Shown here: positions 23,927 through 33,474 of the stretch, piece after piece
Numbering within the stretch: the first letter of the stretch is position 1
Layout: each line of letters starts with the position of its first letter
DNA from: Candidatus Binataceae bacterium
GTDB lineage: Bacteria; Desulfobacterota; Binatia; Binatales; Binataceae
Assembly (NCBI GenBank): GCA_024281015.1
Contig: JAMXLL010000170.1
Location: 1 to 34,221 of the forward strand
Reading direction: 5' to 3'
Length of the DNA stretch: 34,221 nt
The notes under the pieces: generated by a model
Databases searched by the model: none
Told to the model about the DNA's origin: nothing
The model's input: only the letters and a program-made list of their open reading frames with translations
Made by a program: the position numbers and the translations under genes

Positions 23927-25015
23927 CTACAAGAGCGTGCCGCGGCGGGTGCGGCCAAGATGAGTATAGGCACGCTGAGTGGCAACTCGGCCACGGGCGG
24001 TCCGTGCGACAAAACCTTCTTGCAGCAGGTAGGGCTCATAAACCTCGCCGATGGTATCGGCCTCCTCGCCAACCGCCGCCGCGAGGCTTTCCACGCCCAC
24101 CGGCCCTCCGTCGAACTTGTCTATAATCGCCGACAGAATGGCGCGATCCATCCGGTCAAATCCGCACGCGTCAATTTCGAGCAGCTCCAGCGCCGCCAAG
24201 GTGACCTCGCGCCCGATGATCGGCCGTTCGTTGACCTGGGCAAAATCCCGCACCCGGCGCAGTAAGCGATTTGCAATGCGCGGCGTGCCTCGCGAACGGG
24301 CGGCTAATTCCGCCGCGCCTTCGCCATCGATTGCCACCCCTAGTAACCTGGCAGAGCGCTGGATTATCTCGGTCAAATCCGTTCGCGCATAAAAATCCAA
24401 GTGATAGTGCTGGCCGAAACGGTCGCGCAACGGTGAGCTCAGCAGGCCCGAGCGCGTCGTTGCACCGACCATCGTGAACGGCTTTACCGCCAGCTTCATG
24501 GTTCGCGCCCCCGGCCCTTTGCCGACCACGATGTTCAACTCGAAGTCTTCCATCGCCGGATAGAGAATCTCTTCTACGGCGCGTGCGAGCCGATGGATCT
24601 CGTCGATGAATAGCACGTCGCCCTTATCGAGATCGTTGACAATGGCGGCCAGGTCGCCCGCTCGCTCGATGGCGGGCCCTGATGTTGAACGCAAATTGAC
24701 GCCAAGTTCACGCGCGATGATATGTGCGAGTGACGTCTTGCCGAGCCCGGGTGGGCCGGAAAGCAGTACGTGATCGAGGACTTCGCCCCTTTGCCGTGCT
24801 GCCTCAATCGACATGCCGAGGACTTTTTTAATTCGTTCCTGGCCGACAAATTCGATGAGCAAACGTGGACGTAACGACCAGTCGAGTTCGCGCTCCTCAG
24901 TCGCTGCTTCCGCATCCCTGGGTAATCCTGCCACGGCCGTTTCAGTTTGGGGCGGGGCCTTGAGTAACCTCTTGCCGGGAATGGCCGATTCGGTGTCGGG
25001 CTTGCTATTTTTCAC
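23927..25015 (-). CDS. ruvB: Holliday junction branch migration helicase RuvB
   Basis: The hexameric AAA+ motor that drives branch migration with RuvA. Walker A is GPPGLGKT (87-94) and Walker B leads to DEIH (138-141). [18 protein letters not shown] is the family's sensor/arginine-finger block, and the winged-helix C-terminus contains [17 protein letters not shown]. The GTG at 25015 overlaps the end of ruvA by 11 nt, so the two are coupled. The protein has an N-terminal extension of roughly 25-30 residues compared with common RuvB (about 340), and no ATG lies before the conserved [12 protein letters not shown]. Confidence 0.97.
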   Translation of the reverse strand: MKNSKPDTESAIPGKRLLKAPPQTETAVAGLPRDAEAATEERELDWSLRPRLLIEFVGQERIKKVLGMSIEAARQRGEVLDHVLLSGPPGLGKTSLAHIIARELGVNLRSTSGPAIERAGDLAAIVNDLDKGDVLFIDEIHRLARAVEEILYPAMEDFELNIVVGKGPGARTMKLAVKPFTMVGATTRSGLLSSPLRDRFGQHYHLDFYARTDLTEIIQRSARLLGVAIDGEGAAELAARSRGTPRIANRLLRRVRDFAQVNERPIIGREVTLAALELLEIDACGFDRMDRAILSAIIDKFDGGPVGVESLAAAVGEEADTIGEVYEPYLLQEGFVARTARGRVATQRAYTHLGRTRRGTLL

Positions 25016-25625
25016 CGAGAATCACCGCTAAGGATTTCCGCAGCAAAGTCTCCAGGCTGCCTGCGGCTTGGCCAATCCCCACCGCATCTACCGCATGTTT
25101 TGCTTCAGCCGGTTTGTAGCCGAGATTTATCAGGGCCGAAACGGCATCGTTGACCATCGAAGACTCAGCGCCATTTTCTGCGGGCACGGCATTTGCCATG
25201 CGATTGGACTGCGGCTGGGTCAAGGCGCCAATCTTATCACGCAGTTCACGTACCACTCGCTCGGCCACTTTGGCCCCAACGCCAGGTACCGCATCGATCC
25301 GTGCAACGTCTTCGTGCGTGATTGCAGACGCCAGCTCTTCGGGCGCCAGTACCGAAAGCACCGCGAGAGCCAACTTCGGCCCCACGTGCTGAATTCCGAT
25401 CAGAAGGTCAAATGCGGCTTTCTCGGCAGTCGTGGCAAAGCCATAAAGCGAAATCGCATCTTCACGTACCACCTGCCGGATTTCCAGCTCGACGCGCCTG
25501 CCGGCTTCAGGAATGCGATAGTAAGTGCTTAGCGGGATAAAGATCTCGTAGCCGATGCCGGCTGCTTCGACTATGAGGCGCCCTGCGTCACGAACCCGCA
25601 GAGTGCCGGCCAACGTGGCGATCAT
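25005..25625 (-). CDS. ruvA: Holliday junction DNA helicase subunit RuvA
   Basis: Tetrameric junction-binding partner of RuvB. From the ATG at 25625 there are 206 residues, the usual size. The OB-fold is N-terminal ([21 protein letters not shown]). The helix-hairpin-helix domain includes [18 protein letters not shown] and [20 protein letters not shown] RuvB-binding third domain ([19 protein letters not shown]) follows a variable linker. I chose this ATG because a G-rich ribosome site (GGGGGG) lies 7 nt before it; the longer TTG frame from 25643 is less likely. It lies between ruvC and ruvB. Confidence 0.96.
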   Translation of the reverse strand: MIATLAGTLRVRDAGRLIVEAAGIGYEIFIPLSTYYRIPEAGRRVELEIRQVVREDAISLYGFATTAEKAAFDLLIGIQHVGPKLALAVLSVLAPEELASAITHEDVARIDAVPGVGAKVAERVVRELRDKIGALTQPQSNRMANAVPAENGAESSMVNDAVSALINLGYKPAEAKHAVDAVGIGQAAGSLETLLRKSLAVILGEK

Positions 25626-25724
25626 TCGCGCGCCCCCCAGCAACGACAGGAGGGCCAGCGACGCGAATCCGCCGGTACCATGCGGGTTGCAATGAATGCT
25701 TGCAGCTGGTTCATGTCGTTGCTC

Positions 25725-26273
25725 TTATATTCGCCCTGTGATCGGCGCAGGTCGCGCAGTCGCCTGTTCGGCCCGCTGGCGCTGCGCTTCCGAGGCTTCT
25801 ACCATTCTCACCTGAAACAAGTGACACAAGGCAATCGCGAGTGCGTCTGCCGCGTCGTCGGCAAGTTCACCGCCTTCATTTAACAGCAACGTGCGCCGTA
25901 CCATGTATTTCACCTGGCGTTTATCCGCGCGCCCATATCCGGCAACCGAGAGTTTGACGTCGGTTGGGGCGTACTCGAAGACGTCCAGGCCACGATGGGC
26001 CGCCGCCAGCATCGCAACTGCACGGGCTTCGCCCAAGGCGAAGGCGCTCTGCACGTTGATAGCGACGAAGCTGCGCTCCAGGCTCATTACATCGGGGGAA
26101 TACCTATCGAGCACCTGCAGGAGATTGCGATAGATAGTGGCGAGTCGTTGCGGGCGTGAGATTGCCCGGCTCGCGCGGACGGTTCCGGCTCCGACGTATT
26201 GCAGACGACGACTGCGCTCGACCACGCCAAAACCCGTTACAGCGTTGCCTGGATCAACCCCGATCACTCGCAT
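25725..26273 (-). CDS. ruvC: Holliday junction resolvase RuvC
   Basis: Cuts Holliday junctions symmetrically within the RuvABC resolvasome. The RNase H-like fold opens with MRVIGVDPGNAVTGFG. The four acidic metal ligands are D7, E66 (SLERSF), D140 and D143 (DDAADALAIA). The length of 182 residues is typical, with a short basic, disordered tail. GGAGG a few bases upstream supports the ATG. It follows yebC by 59 nt and precedes ruvA by 99 nt, the classic yebC-ruvCAB order. Confidence 0.97.
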   Translation of the reverse strand: MRVIGVDPGNAVTGFGVVERSRRLQYVGAGTVRASRAISRPQRLATIYRNLLQVLDRYSPDVMSLERSFVAINVQSAFALGEARAVAMLAAAHRGLDVFEYAPTDVKLSVAGYGRADKRQVKYMVRRTLLLNEGGELADDAADALAIALCHLFQVRMVEASEAQRQRAEQATARPAPITGRI

Positions 26274-26332
26274 CCCCCACCTCCCCCAATCTCAATTTCA
26301 AGCCGCAACCCGTAACGGCATCAAGAAAAGCA

Positions 26333-27085
26333 TCAGGCTGCCGAAAACTGCGCCATTACTTCCTCGTCAATATCGAAATTGGCCGATACGCTCTGCACGT
26401 CATCGTGGTCTTCGAGGTCTTCGAGCAACTTAAGGACTTGCTCCGCCTGATGGCCGGTGACTTTCACGGTATTCTCAGGAAGCATTGTCATTTCGGCATG
26501 CGAGATGGCAATACCCGCGCTTTCGAGCGCGTCGCGTACGGCGGAGAAGGACTCGAGCGGGCTGATAACCTGAAAGGTATCAGCATCGCTGGTTACATCG
26601 TCGGCGCCCGCCTCCAACGCCAGCTCCATGAGCCGGTCCTCATCGGCCGCGCTCCTGTCGATGCCGATAACGCCCCGTTTCTTGAACATCCATGCGACGC
26701 ACCCCGCCTCGCCTAGGTTGCCGCCATGCTTCGACATGAGGAAGCGAATCTCCGAAACGGTACGGTTCCGGTTGTCGGTCAGCACGTCCATAATGAGGGC
26801 GACGCCGCCCGGCCCATAACCTTCATAAAAGACCTGTTCGAGCTGCCCTCCGCCCGCTTCGCCGGTGCCCTTCTTAATCGCACGATCGATATTATCGTTG
26901 GGCATGGACTGGGCCTTTGCGGCGGTAACAGCCGTGCGGAGGCGTGGGTTCGCATTGATGTCGCCGCCGCCGAGACGGGCGGCGATGGTAATTTCCTTGA
27001 TTAGCTTGGTGAAGACTTTGCCGCGCTTAGCATCGCGCGCGGCTTTCTTGTGCTTTATCGAACTCCATTTGGAATGACCGGACAT
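26333..27085 (-). CDS. yebC: YebC/PmpR-family protein (TACO1-like)
   Basis: A 250-residue cytoplasmic protein of the YebC/PmpR family, described as DNA-binding regulators and, more recently, as ribosome-associated factors that relieve stalling at proline runs. The invariant N-terminus [22 protein letters not shown] is cut short here as [14 protein letters not shown], followed by [32 protein letters not shown] and [28 protein letters not shown] lies 10 nt before the ATG. It is the first gene of the ruv unit, as in many bacteria. Confidence 0.96.
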   Translation of the reverse strand: MSGHSKWSSIKHKKAARDAKRGKVFTKLIKEITIAARLGGGDINANPRLRTAVTAAKAQSMPNDNIDRAIKKGTGEAGGGQLEQVFYEGYGPGGVALIMDVLTDNRNRTVSEIRFLMSKHGGNLGEAGCVAWMFKKRGVIGIDRSAADEDRLMELALEAGADDVTSDADTFQVISPLESFSAVRDALESAGIAISHAEMTMLPENTVKVTGHQAEQVLKLLEDLEDHDDVQSVSANFDIDEEVMAQFSAA

Positions 27086-27315
27086 GAGCTAAGTCCTCCA
27101 GGTTGTGCTGGCGGATCACTCATCCGTAATTCGCCGCTGCGTGCCTCAACCAAACCTTCAGAGCCTACACCGAAGCCTATCACAAAGCTGAATGGGCCCG
27201 GAATGGCTCGCGTAAGGCACGCATTACGGCCCACTGCTCTACTGCCGCCAACATCCCCTTCGATACCCGGCCTAGGTCGCGCCGGGAAGTTCTGTTATCA
27301 TCCGCCTCCAAATCG

Positions 27316-27858
27316 ATGGGTCGATATGCAGGAATCCCGCTTATGATGATAGCGGTGGCCGGCTGTTTTTACCCGCCGCAGGGAAAGCCACCCGACGAGT
27401 CGCGAACTCATTTGCTACTGCATTCGCCATACTACAAGGTCTGGGATGCGGTGCATGAAGTAATAATGAGGAACGAGTACCGCATTATCACCGAAAATCC
27501 GGACGATGGAAGCATCGAGGCTCAGGCGGCCGGTAGTTTTACACTATCCGATGCTGATTGCGGTAAGCTCAGGGCGGCCGGTAGCAAATACAATGCAGAG
27601 CCCGATCCCAACGCTACAGCACTCTATGATTTTCAAATTAAGCCGCGCGGCACGGAGATGGCGACCATTGATGTCCAGGCAACTTACACCGCGCCTCTGC
27701 ACGTGCCGCTGCATCCAATGCGTGGCGAACAATGCGTATCGCGCGGCACCCAAGAGTCACGATTGCTGAAAGAGATCGAGCGTCAGGCGCTCAATCCGCA
27801 TTCCTTGTCTGTCCAACCGATTCCTGTCCCGTTACCGGCGCGCAAAACCGTTCAATAA
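27316..27858 (+). CDS. Small lipoprotein of unknown function
   Basis: A 180-residue protein with a lipoprotein signal peptide: hydrophobic IPLMMIAVAG and lipobox AVAGC with C17 as the first mature residue. The mature part has a mixed alpha/beta look with YYKVWDAVHEVIMRNEYRI and DGSIEAQAAGSF, resembling the fold of envelope lipoproteins with BamC/TBP-like domains, but I do not assign a family. It is divergent from yebC across 230 nt and convergent with the carbohydrate-binding-like gene. The ATG at 27316 has no strong ribosome site. The lipobox and a full-length frame make a real gene likely. Confidence 0.75.
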   Translation: MGRYAGIPLMMIAVAGCFYPPQGKPPDESRTHLLLHSPYYKVWDAVHEVIMRNEYRIITENPDDGSIEAQAAGSFTLSDADCGKLRAAGSKYNAEPDPNATALYDFQIKPRGTEMATIDVQATYTAPLHVPLHPMRGEQCVSRGTQESRLLKEIERQALNPHSLSVQPIPVPLPARKTVQ

Positions 27859-27915
27859 CTCGCGACACGGGGTTTTTTGCCCTGATAGGCCTTTCAGGCA
27901 GGGGGGACTCAGATT

Positions 27916-28668
27916 TCAGGCGCGCTTGCGGCGCCGGATGCTCTCGGACCGGCCTTGTTGCACAGGTGGCTCGCTCATCATCCGCCAGCCGAGTAGGGTC
28001 ATGCAGAAGAGCGTGAGAAAAGCAGCAATCATCGTCCAACCATGACCGATCGGGCCGGTGGCTTCCGTTTTTCGAATGGCAGTTAGGTCGAACACCCGGG
28101 TCACACCTGGAGGCGGTCCCGCAATCTCGACCACACGCGCACGCCGGAACCATGCCTGCCCTCGCGTCAAATTCATGTACCCGCCCAGCCGCAATGCGAT
28201 GTCCACATCTGCGCCACGTGCTCCGACTCGCAAATAGAAACTCAGCCGTGTCCAGCCAGCGTCGCCTCTTAAATCCTGCGAGCTGATGCCGTCCTCGAGC
28301 ACACTTATCGACGCACCGGTGAAAAAAGGGAGTACATTTCGAGTGCGCGCTTCGACGCTGATGTGATACCAGCCGGGTCCCAGGCTTAATCCCTGGACCC
28401 ACCGCGCATCATTATCGTGCTGCGAATTTACCTCAAGCTCTGGCGGCTCTCCGTTGCGTGGTGAAATCCACTTGTATTCGGTTGTTCCAGCCGTGAGCAC
28501 CCAGGCATCGGTGCGCCAACCATCTACCGACTCGCCGGAGCCGCGGGCAAAATCGCCATTGTTGAGCAAATTTGTGCTGCCGCGCGCAGGCACGGAAACA
28601 AATAGAATCGTAATTGCGAGAGCAGCTGCGCCCCATCGCAGCCCTCCACCGCGTGCCGCATTTCTCAT
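27916..28668 (-). CDS. Membrane-anchored carbohydrate-binding-like protein
   Basis: A 250-residue protein with an N-terminal hydrophobic signal (LRWGAAALAITILFVSVPARG) and a beta-rich middle. The middle opens LLNNGDFARGSGESVDGW, the usual start of galactose-binding-like jelly-roll modules (CBM4/9-like). A C-terminal transmembrane helix (HGWTMIAAFLTLFCMTLLGW) and a basic tail RRRKRA follow. So the sugar-binding-like domain would face the periplasm. The ATG at 28668 overlaps the stop of the upstream glycosyltransferase (ATGA), showing translational coupling and suggesting one complex. An upstream in-frame start at 28701 is less likely. The ligand and role are unknown. Confidence 0.75.
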   Translation of the reverse strand: MRNAARGGGLRWGAAALAITILFVSVPARGSTNLLNNGDFARGSGESVDGWRTDAWVLTAGTTEYKWISPRNGEPPELEVNSQHDNDARWVQGLSLGPGWYHISVEARTRNVLPFFTGASISVLEDGISSQDLRGDAGWTRLSFYLRVGARGADVDIALRLGGYMNLTRGQAWFRRARVVEIAGPPPGVTRVFDLTAIRKTEATGPIGHGWTMIAAFLTLFCMTLLGWRMMSEPPVQQGRSESIRRRKRA

Positions 28669-31544
28669 ATCCAGTCTGGCAAACCCGGACCCTCCAGCCA
28701 CATGCGTGCGTAATAACCAACGCGGCTAATCGGTGTTCCTAGCCAAATTGGTAAATAGTAAATGAAGAGGACAATAGCCATTGCCAGAAATACGACGACA
28801 ACAAAACGGTCAACCCGGAACCCGTAAAAAGCGAGCAACATATACGAGAGCAGCAAAGTCCCCGTGAGCGGAAGGCCCAATACTATTGATGCCTCACCCC
28901 CAATCAGTCCGTACTCACTCGCGGTATGTCCCGCGCCCAACGTTAGCACCGGGACCACACTCAGCGACAATGCAAAGCTCTCCCATCCCTCCGCTTTGCC
29001 GTGCCACATGTCGGCCAGAATCGCGGCTAGCGCCAGATACCCAATATAGACTGATGGAAGATAGTGATAGAGAAATAGAATACGCCCAATCGGAATCCAG
29101 ATTATATAGTACGCAAAAAACGCAGTTACTAGAAAGAGATGAGAGAGATTAGGCCGTTCTACAGCCCGAGCAGCCGTAATCATTATCGCGGGCACCACCG
29201 CCCACCAGGTCAAGGGATTGCCGCCCCCCCAGATAAGCGCCACCTTGCCGTGCGCCGGAAAATTCTGCCAATACGCTACCGGCCTCAACATCAACGGCCA
29301 GCTCCACCACGGCGATGCATAGGGATGAGTAGCGGTTGCGACACTATTTTCGTACCACATTACATCCCTGTAATAGTGCATCAGATCCGCGAGTCCACCC
29401 CACCATCCAAGTGCATAGTGCGGCAAAAAGGCCACCAGGTAGAAAATCGCGGCCACTGAACCCGTGATCAATGCGGCCCCGGCCGTCCATCGGAATCGTA
29501 TTGTCTCGTCGCTTCCGGCCGGAGAAACTCGGGCATCAAGCTGCTTCCCTGCTGCAACCCAGAGAATGAACAGCAAGAATCCGGTGACGAGGAGGAATGT
29601 AATGGCGGGAATATAAAGTTTGGATCCCAGGCAAAGACCTAATACCATCCCAATCACCGCAACCAGACGGCGGCGCTCCATCAACCGCCTCGCGGCCGCG
29701 AAGCGGAACAGCAGCAGGTAAGCGATGGCCGCGAATGTCAGGTAAACTATGTCTATACAGCCGATACGCGAATCGACAATGAAAAACCCGTCAAGCCCGA
29801 TCAATCCGGCGGCCAGCGTTGCGGCGAGCCGCGAGCCGAACATTCGGCGGCCAAGTAAATAGGTTACCCCTACCATAGCGGTTCCCAACACAGCATTTCC
29901 CACCCGCCAACTCCCCGGACTATCACCAAACAGGATTATCCCCGCAGCGATCAGCAACTTTGCAATCGGCGGGTGCGGATCAAGAAATGACTCGCCATGA
30001 AGGTAGTGCCGCGCCTGGCCGACAAAATGTACCTCATCAAAGACTATCTCGGCGGGGTGACCAAGATGCCAGAAACGTAACATAGCCGCCGCCGCCAGCA
30101 CTGCGATCACAGCAATCGTGTCGGTTCTGGTCCAGGTCAATTCCGCACTTTCGAGTAGTAGCGCGCTTTGAACCCGGAGCTTCCGTCCTTTTCCGGTTAG
30201 ACCAGCCAATAGTTTCTTCAGTGGAGCGGCAACTGGCGCGCTTTCTCCGATGCTGCCGTATGCGTACCAATAGCCAGCTGCTATGCCAAATATGACCAGG
30301 TTCACCAATGAAATCATCATTGCGAACGGGTCACGTAGATCGAGAAAGATATCCGCATTCAGTGTGTGCAATACCTGGGCAAGATTGCTCAGACAGGTCA
30401 AAGTGAGAAGCCCAAATACCGCCAGCATCGCTCCTCCTTCAAGCGCAAGCGGAATCGCAAATACTACCGCCGGATAGGCGTAACGCTCGTGAATTCGCGG
30501 TGCAAACATGAAAAAGCCGAAAACCACGATAAAGGAGGCGAACAACAAATTCCGGCGGACTGGATTTCGCGCCAGCAATGCCAAAGCGAAGGCATACAAC
30601 GCGCTGAGCAGCAACAGCCCAATGGCGAAATACGAACAGCCCAAGATGGTACCCGTATCGGGCGCGCGTAGCCCCCCGAGCAAGGCCATCAAGTTGAATG
30701 CGTTGACCGAGGTCTCGTGATAGTAAGCAGCGGTGGACAAATAGAGACCGGGCAGCCAACTCCATGCATGATTGATCTGAAAAGGCGCCGCGGCCACCAG
30801 CGTAATCGCGACAAATGCCAGCGCTGCGCGAACCCAGCTCTTCCATCCGCTGCGAGTCACGGTCCAGACCACCAGGACCGGTAACAGACTTATCGCCTGT
30901 GGCTTGGTCAATACCGCGAGTGCAGCCAACGCCCATCCTGCCGCTAACTCTTCTTCCATCAACAGCGTCACGGAGAGCAGCATCGCCAGGGTAAACGTTG
31001 AATCTGACTGAACCCAGACGACCGTGTCGAACAGCAAAGCTGGATTAAGGGCAAAAAACATCATGGCCAGCCAGGCGGCGGGCGGTGTAAAAAATCGCAG
31101 GGCGATGGCAAAGATCAAGATACTCAGAGCGAGGTCAGCGAGCAGCGGAGGTAGGCCAATGATCATGCGCAGCCCGGCACCCGTTGCTCCCATTGCATGA
31201 GCTACTGCGCCCGCGGCCCAAAGCGCATAGAGATATCCCGGCGGATAATCCAGGAAGTAACCGGACTGATACATGCTAGCCGGGCCGCCGCTGACAAGTT
31301 GAAAGGCCCACGCTTCATAAGTGCCGACATCAAGGTAAAAGCCGCGAAAAAAGAGCAGCGCGATGGTCTTGAAGAGCAGCAGGAGCGCCAGAAAGCCACT
31401 GGCTTTCTTGAGCTCAGTGGCGTGAACCCTCGCAACGGAACTCAGTGCCAGGAACAGCCCATAGCAGGACATTGCGGCCAGGATGCTGCCGGCTACGATG
31501 CCGAGGGCAATATCGACGCCCGACGCTTGAGGCAAGTTACTCAT
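28665..31544 (-). CDS. Tandem GT-C glycosyltransferase: Gpi18-like half fused to a PMT (GT39-like) half
   Basis: A very hydrophobic 959-residue inner-membrane protein with two glycosyltransferase-C units. The first (about 1-430) has the acidic LDVGTYEAW (71-79), DYPPGYLYALW (99-109) and PRIHERYAYP (349-358), as in Gpi18-related mannosyltransferases. A basic linker (443-458) follows. The second (about 475-960) has the PMT signature FDEVHF (502-507, catalytic-type D503-E504), HPPIAK (524-529), GLDGFFIVDSRIG and LGSKLYIPA, as in dolichol/polyprenol-phosphate-sugar:protein transferases. Both use lipid-linked sugars and act on the outer side of the membrane. The ATG at 31544 is used; a TTG at 31589 is possible. 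The sugar and acceptor are not known; no oligosaccharide assembly genes are adjacent. Confidence 0.85.
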   Translation of the reverse strand: MSNLPQASGVDIALGIVAGSILAAMSCYGLFLALSSVARVHATELKKASGFLALLLLFKTIALLFFRGFYLDVGTYEAWAFQLVSGGPASMYQSGYFLDYPPGYLYALWAAGAVAHAMGATGAGLRMIIGLPPLLADLALSILIFAIALRFFTPPAAWLAMMFFALNPALLFDTVVWVQSDSTFTLAMLLSVTLLMEEELAAGWALAALAVLTKPQAISLLPVLVVWTVTRSGWKSWVRAALAFVAITLVAAAPFQINHAWSWLPGLYLSTAAYYHETSVNAFNLMALLGGLRAPDTGTILGCSYFAIGLLLLSALYAFALALLARNPVRRNLLFASFIVVFGFFMFAPRIHERYAYPAVVFAIPLALEGGAMLAVFGLLTLTCLSNLAQVLHTLNADIFLDLRDPFAMMISLVNLVIFGIAAGYWYAYGSIGESAPVAAPLKKLLAGLTGKGRKLRVQSALLLESAELTWTRTDTIAVIAVLAAAAMLRFWHLGHPAEIVFDEVHFVGQARHYLHGESFLDPHPPIAKLLIAAGIILFGDSPGSWRVGNAVLGTAMVGVTYLLGRRMFGSRLAATLAAGLIGLDGFFIVDSRIGCIDIVYLTFAAIAYLLLFRFAAARRLMERRRLVAVIGMVLGLCLGSKLYIPAITFLLVTGFLLFILWVAAGKQLDARVSPAGSDETIRFRWTAGAALITGSVAAIFYLVAFLPHYALGWWGGLADLMHYYRDVMWYENSVATATHPYASPWWSWPLMLRPVAYWQNFPAHGKVALIWGGGNPLTWWAVVPAIMITAARAVERPNLSHLFLVTAFFAYYIIWIPIGRILFLYHYLPSVYIGYLALAAILADMWHGKAEGWESFALSLSVVPVLTLGAGHTASEYGLIGGEASIVLGLPLTGTLLLSYMLLAFYGFRVDRFVVVVFLAMAIVLFIYYLPIWLGTPISRVGYYARMWLEGPGLPDWI

Positions 31545-31602
31545 AACTGGCGCAGAGCGCGGACACCAGTCTATGATGTGGAAATCCAAAGGAGAAACCC
31601 TG

Positions 31603-32259
31603 ATGCGACTGGTTCATGCGGCGTACGAGCCGCCCGGCGACGGACCGTTCCCGGCCATTTTTGCCATGCACGGATGGGGCTCGAGTGCGATGGATTTATT
31701 GGGCTTGGCACCTTTTGTCGGCAACGGGCGATTTCTGGTGATTTGTCCGCAGGGTCCTCACGAAGTCGAAATCGGCGCAGTGAATGGGTATGGTTGGTAC
31801 CAGATGCGTCCCGGCTCGCCGCCCGATGAAGAAAAAGTAGGACCGGCTGTTGAGCAGCTCAGAATGTTTGTCGATGAGGCATGTTCGCGGTATCCGGTCG
31901 ATAAGCGCAAAATCGTCGTCCTCGGCTTCAGCCAGGGCGGCATGATGGCATACAACCTGGCGATGCGCTGGCCTGAGAAATTTGCCGCGCTGGTTGGGAT
32001 CGGAACAGCCTTTCCCGAATACCTGGTCGAACTTGTCAGCAATCGTGAGATTATCCAGCAGTTGCCCACCCTGGTTCAGCATGGGCGTGCTGATCCAATG
32101 CTTGAAATTGCACGAGCGCGGAAATCCGTGGAGACACTGCGATCGCTCAAAGTTCCTGTGGTCTTCCGCGAGTACGATTGCGGGCATGAGGTCTCGGCCG
32201 ACGGTGTCCGCGATCTTTCGCAATTTCTCCTCGAAAAAGTCGCTGAAGCACGCTCCTGA
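31603..32259 (+). CDS. Alpha/beta hydrolase of the phospholipase/carboxylesterase (YpfH-like) family
   Basis: A 218-residue cytoplasmic esterase. The oxyanion motif HGWG is at 23-26, the nucleophile S110 sits in GFSQGG, the acid is probably the aspartate of GRADPM, and the histidine is in YDCGHEVS. The fold and length match small carboxylesterases and lysophospholipase-like proteins. I chose the ATG at 31603 because AAAGGAG lies 9 nt before it; ATGs at 31573 and 31576 would add about ten residues. It is divergent from the GT-C gene, with 58 nt between starts, and 11 nt upstream of mazG, so they are likely co-transcribed. Confidence 0.9.
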   Translation: MRLVHAAYEPPGDGPFPAIFAMHGWGSSAMDLLGLAPFVGNGRFLVICPQGPHEVEIGAVNGYGWYQMRPGSPPDEEKVGPAVEQLRMFVDEACSRYPVDKRKIVVLGFSQGGMMAYNLAMRWPEKFAALVGIGTAFPEYLVELVSNREIIQQLPTLVQHGRADPMLEIARARKSVETLRSLKVPVVFREYDCGHEVSADGVRDLSQFLLEKVAEARS

Positions 32260-32270
32260 CCGGATCAAAG

Positions 32271-33071
32271 ATGGACGAGTCCAGCCCGGAGACTTCGCAA
32301 CTGGCGCGTTTGCTCGACGTACTGCGCCTGTTACGTGAGCAGTGTCCGTGGGACAGACAGCAGACCCTCGCCGATCTCGCGAAACATCTGATTGAAGAGG
32401 CTTATGAGGCGGCCGACGCAATTGCACGCGGCGAGCCGCACGCGATTGCCGACGAATTGGGAGACTTGCTCTCACAGACTCTGCTCGCCGCGGTCGTCGC
32501 CGAACAAGAGGGAGGTTTTCAGGTTGAAGCGCTCATCAGTCGAGCCGCCGACAAGTTAGTCCGGCGTCATCCGCACGTTTACGGCCGGAGTAAGGCAGAA
32601 AACGTCGCGGACGTCGTAGCGCAATGGGATCAGATAAAAAGTGAAGAGCGACTGGCAGAGGGCTTCCGTTCAGCGCTCGACGGCATTGCCCGCAATTTAC
32701 CGGGATTGATGCGAGCACAGAAACTTGGTACTCGCGCCCGCCAGGCTGGGATGGATTGGGCCGATATTCACGCAGTGCTCGCTAAAGTGCGCGAGGAGAT
32801 GGACGAAGTTGAGGGTGCGCTAGCGTCGGACGATCGAGAAGGGGCGGCCGATGAACTCGGAGATATGATGCTGGCCCTGGCCAACGCCCCGCGGTTCATC
32901 GGCCATGACGCGGAACAAAGGCTCGGTCGTGCATGCGACAAATTCATCCGCCGGTTTAAAGCCTTGGAGCACATAGCCGCCACACGCGGCCTGGAACTGA
33001 AGCAACTAACCTCGTCGGAATTGGACTTACTTTGGCAGGAAGCAAAACGGCAGGATCACGAAAGCGCCTGA
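32271..33071 (+). CDS. mazG: Nucleoside triphosphate pyrophosphohydrolase MazG
   Basis: Cleaves NTPs and dNTPs to monophosphate and pyrophosphate, cleaning damaged or excess nucleotides. The first all-alpha NTP-PPase domain has LREQCPWDRQQT (22-33) and the metal motif EExxE...DExxD: E42, E43, E46 with D61, E62 and D65. A second domain repeats the pattern with EEMDEVEGAL and DELGDMML. The 266 residues agree with two-domain MazG. It lies between the esterase and rpsT on the same strand. Confidence 0.96.
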   Translation: MDESSPETSQLARLLDVLRLLREQCPWDRQQTLADLAKHLIEEAYEAADAIARGEPHAIADELGDLLSQTLLAAVVAEQEGGFQVEALISRAADKLVRRHPHVYGRSKAENVADVVAQWDQIKSEERLAEGFRSALDGIARNLPGLMRAQKLGTRARQAGMDWADIHAVLAKVREEMDEVEGALASDDREGAADELGDMMLALANAPRFIGHDAEQRLGRACDKFIRRFKALEHIAATRGLELKQLTSSELDLLWQEAKRQDHESA

Positions 33072-33092
33072 ACCAAGCGAGCCTTTGGTGGA

Positions 33093-33121
33093 TTGACCAG
33101 CAGCCGCGTCGCTGTTAGTAA
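33093..33121 (+). promoter_or_regulatory. Candidate rpsT promoter
   Basis: TTGACC (33093-33098) and TAGTAA (33116-33121) with a 17-bp spacer. The predicted transcript start lies only a few bases before the rpsT ATG, and no clear ribosome site is present. A near-leaderless mRNA is possible. Confidence 0.4.
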
Positions 33122-33131
33122 AGATGCACGT

Positions 33132-33443
33132 ATGCCTCATATCCCGAATCATCCTTCGGCGCAAAAACGTCATCGCCAGAACCTGAAGCGCCAGGCGCGT
33201 AATCGCGCGCTCAAAACGCGCGTTCGCAGCGCTGCGAAGCTGGCGTTGGATGCGATTGACGGAAACGACAAAGAAGCCGCGACCAAATCATTGCGCGACG
33301 TCATGAGGGTTCTACACAAGGCTGCAAGCAAGGGCACCCTCAACCGTAACGCCGCCAGCCGCAAAATCGCGAGGCTCTCGCGCCGATTCGACCGTAAGCA
33401 CAATCCCAGAGAAGCAACGGCAGCAGCGTCATCAAGCGGTTAG
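33132..33443 (+). CDS. rpsT: 30S ribosomal protein S20
   Basis: A basic 103-residue protein that binds 16S rRNA early in 30S assembly. The N-terminus MPHIPNHPSAQKRHRQNLKR and the later DVMRVLHKAASKGTLNRNAASRKIARLSRR match S20, which folds as a three-helix bundle. The tail is rich in alanine and serine. I chose the ATG at 33132, at the usual S20 start, over the longer open frame from 33093. It follows mazG by 60 nt and converges with holA, a common neighbour arrangement for S20. Confidence 0.95.
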   Translation: MPHIPNHPSAQKRHRQNLKRQARNRALKTRVRSAAKLALDAIDGNDKEAATKSLRDVMRVLHKAASKGTLNRNAASRKIARLSRRFDRKHNPREATAAASSSG

Positions 33444-33474
33444 ACGCGCGGTTTATGTGCAGCTCGCGGACTCG

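Noticed and set aside
27859-27915. Terminator between the convergent lipoprotein and carbohydrate-binding-like genes
   Set aside because: A TGCC(C)TGA/TCAGGCA stem exists, but the T-run lies before it rather than after it on the plus strand, and none follows it on the minus strand.
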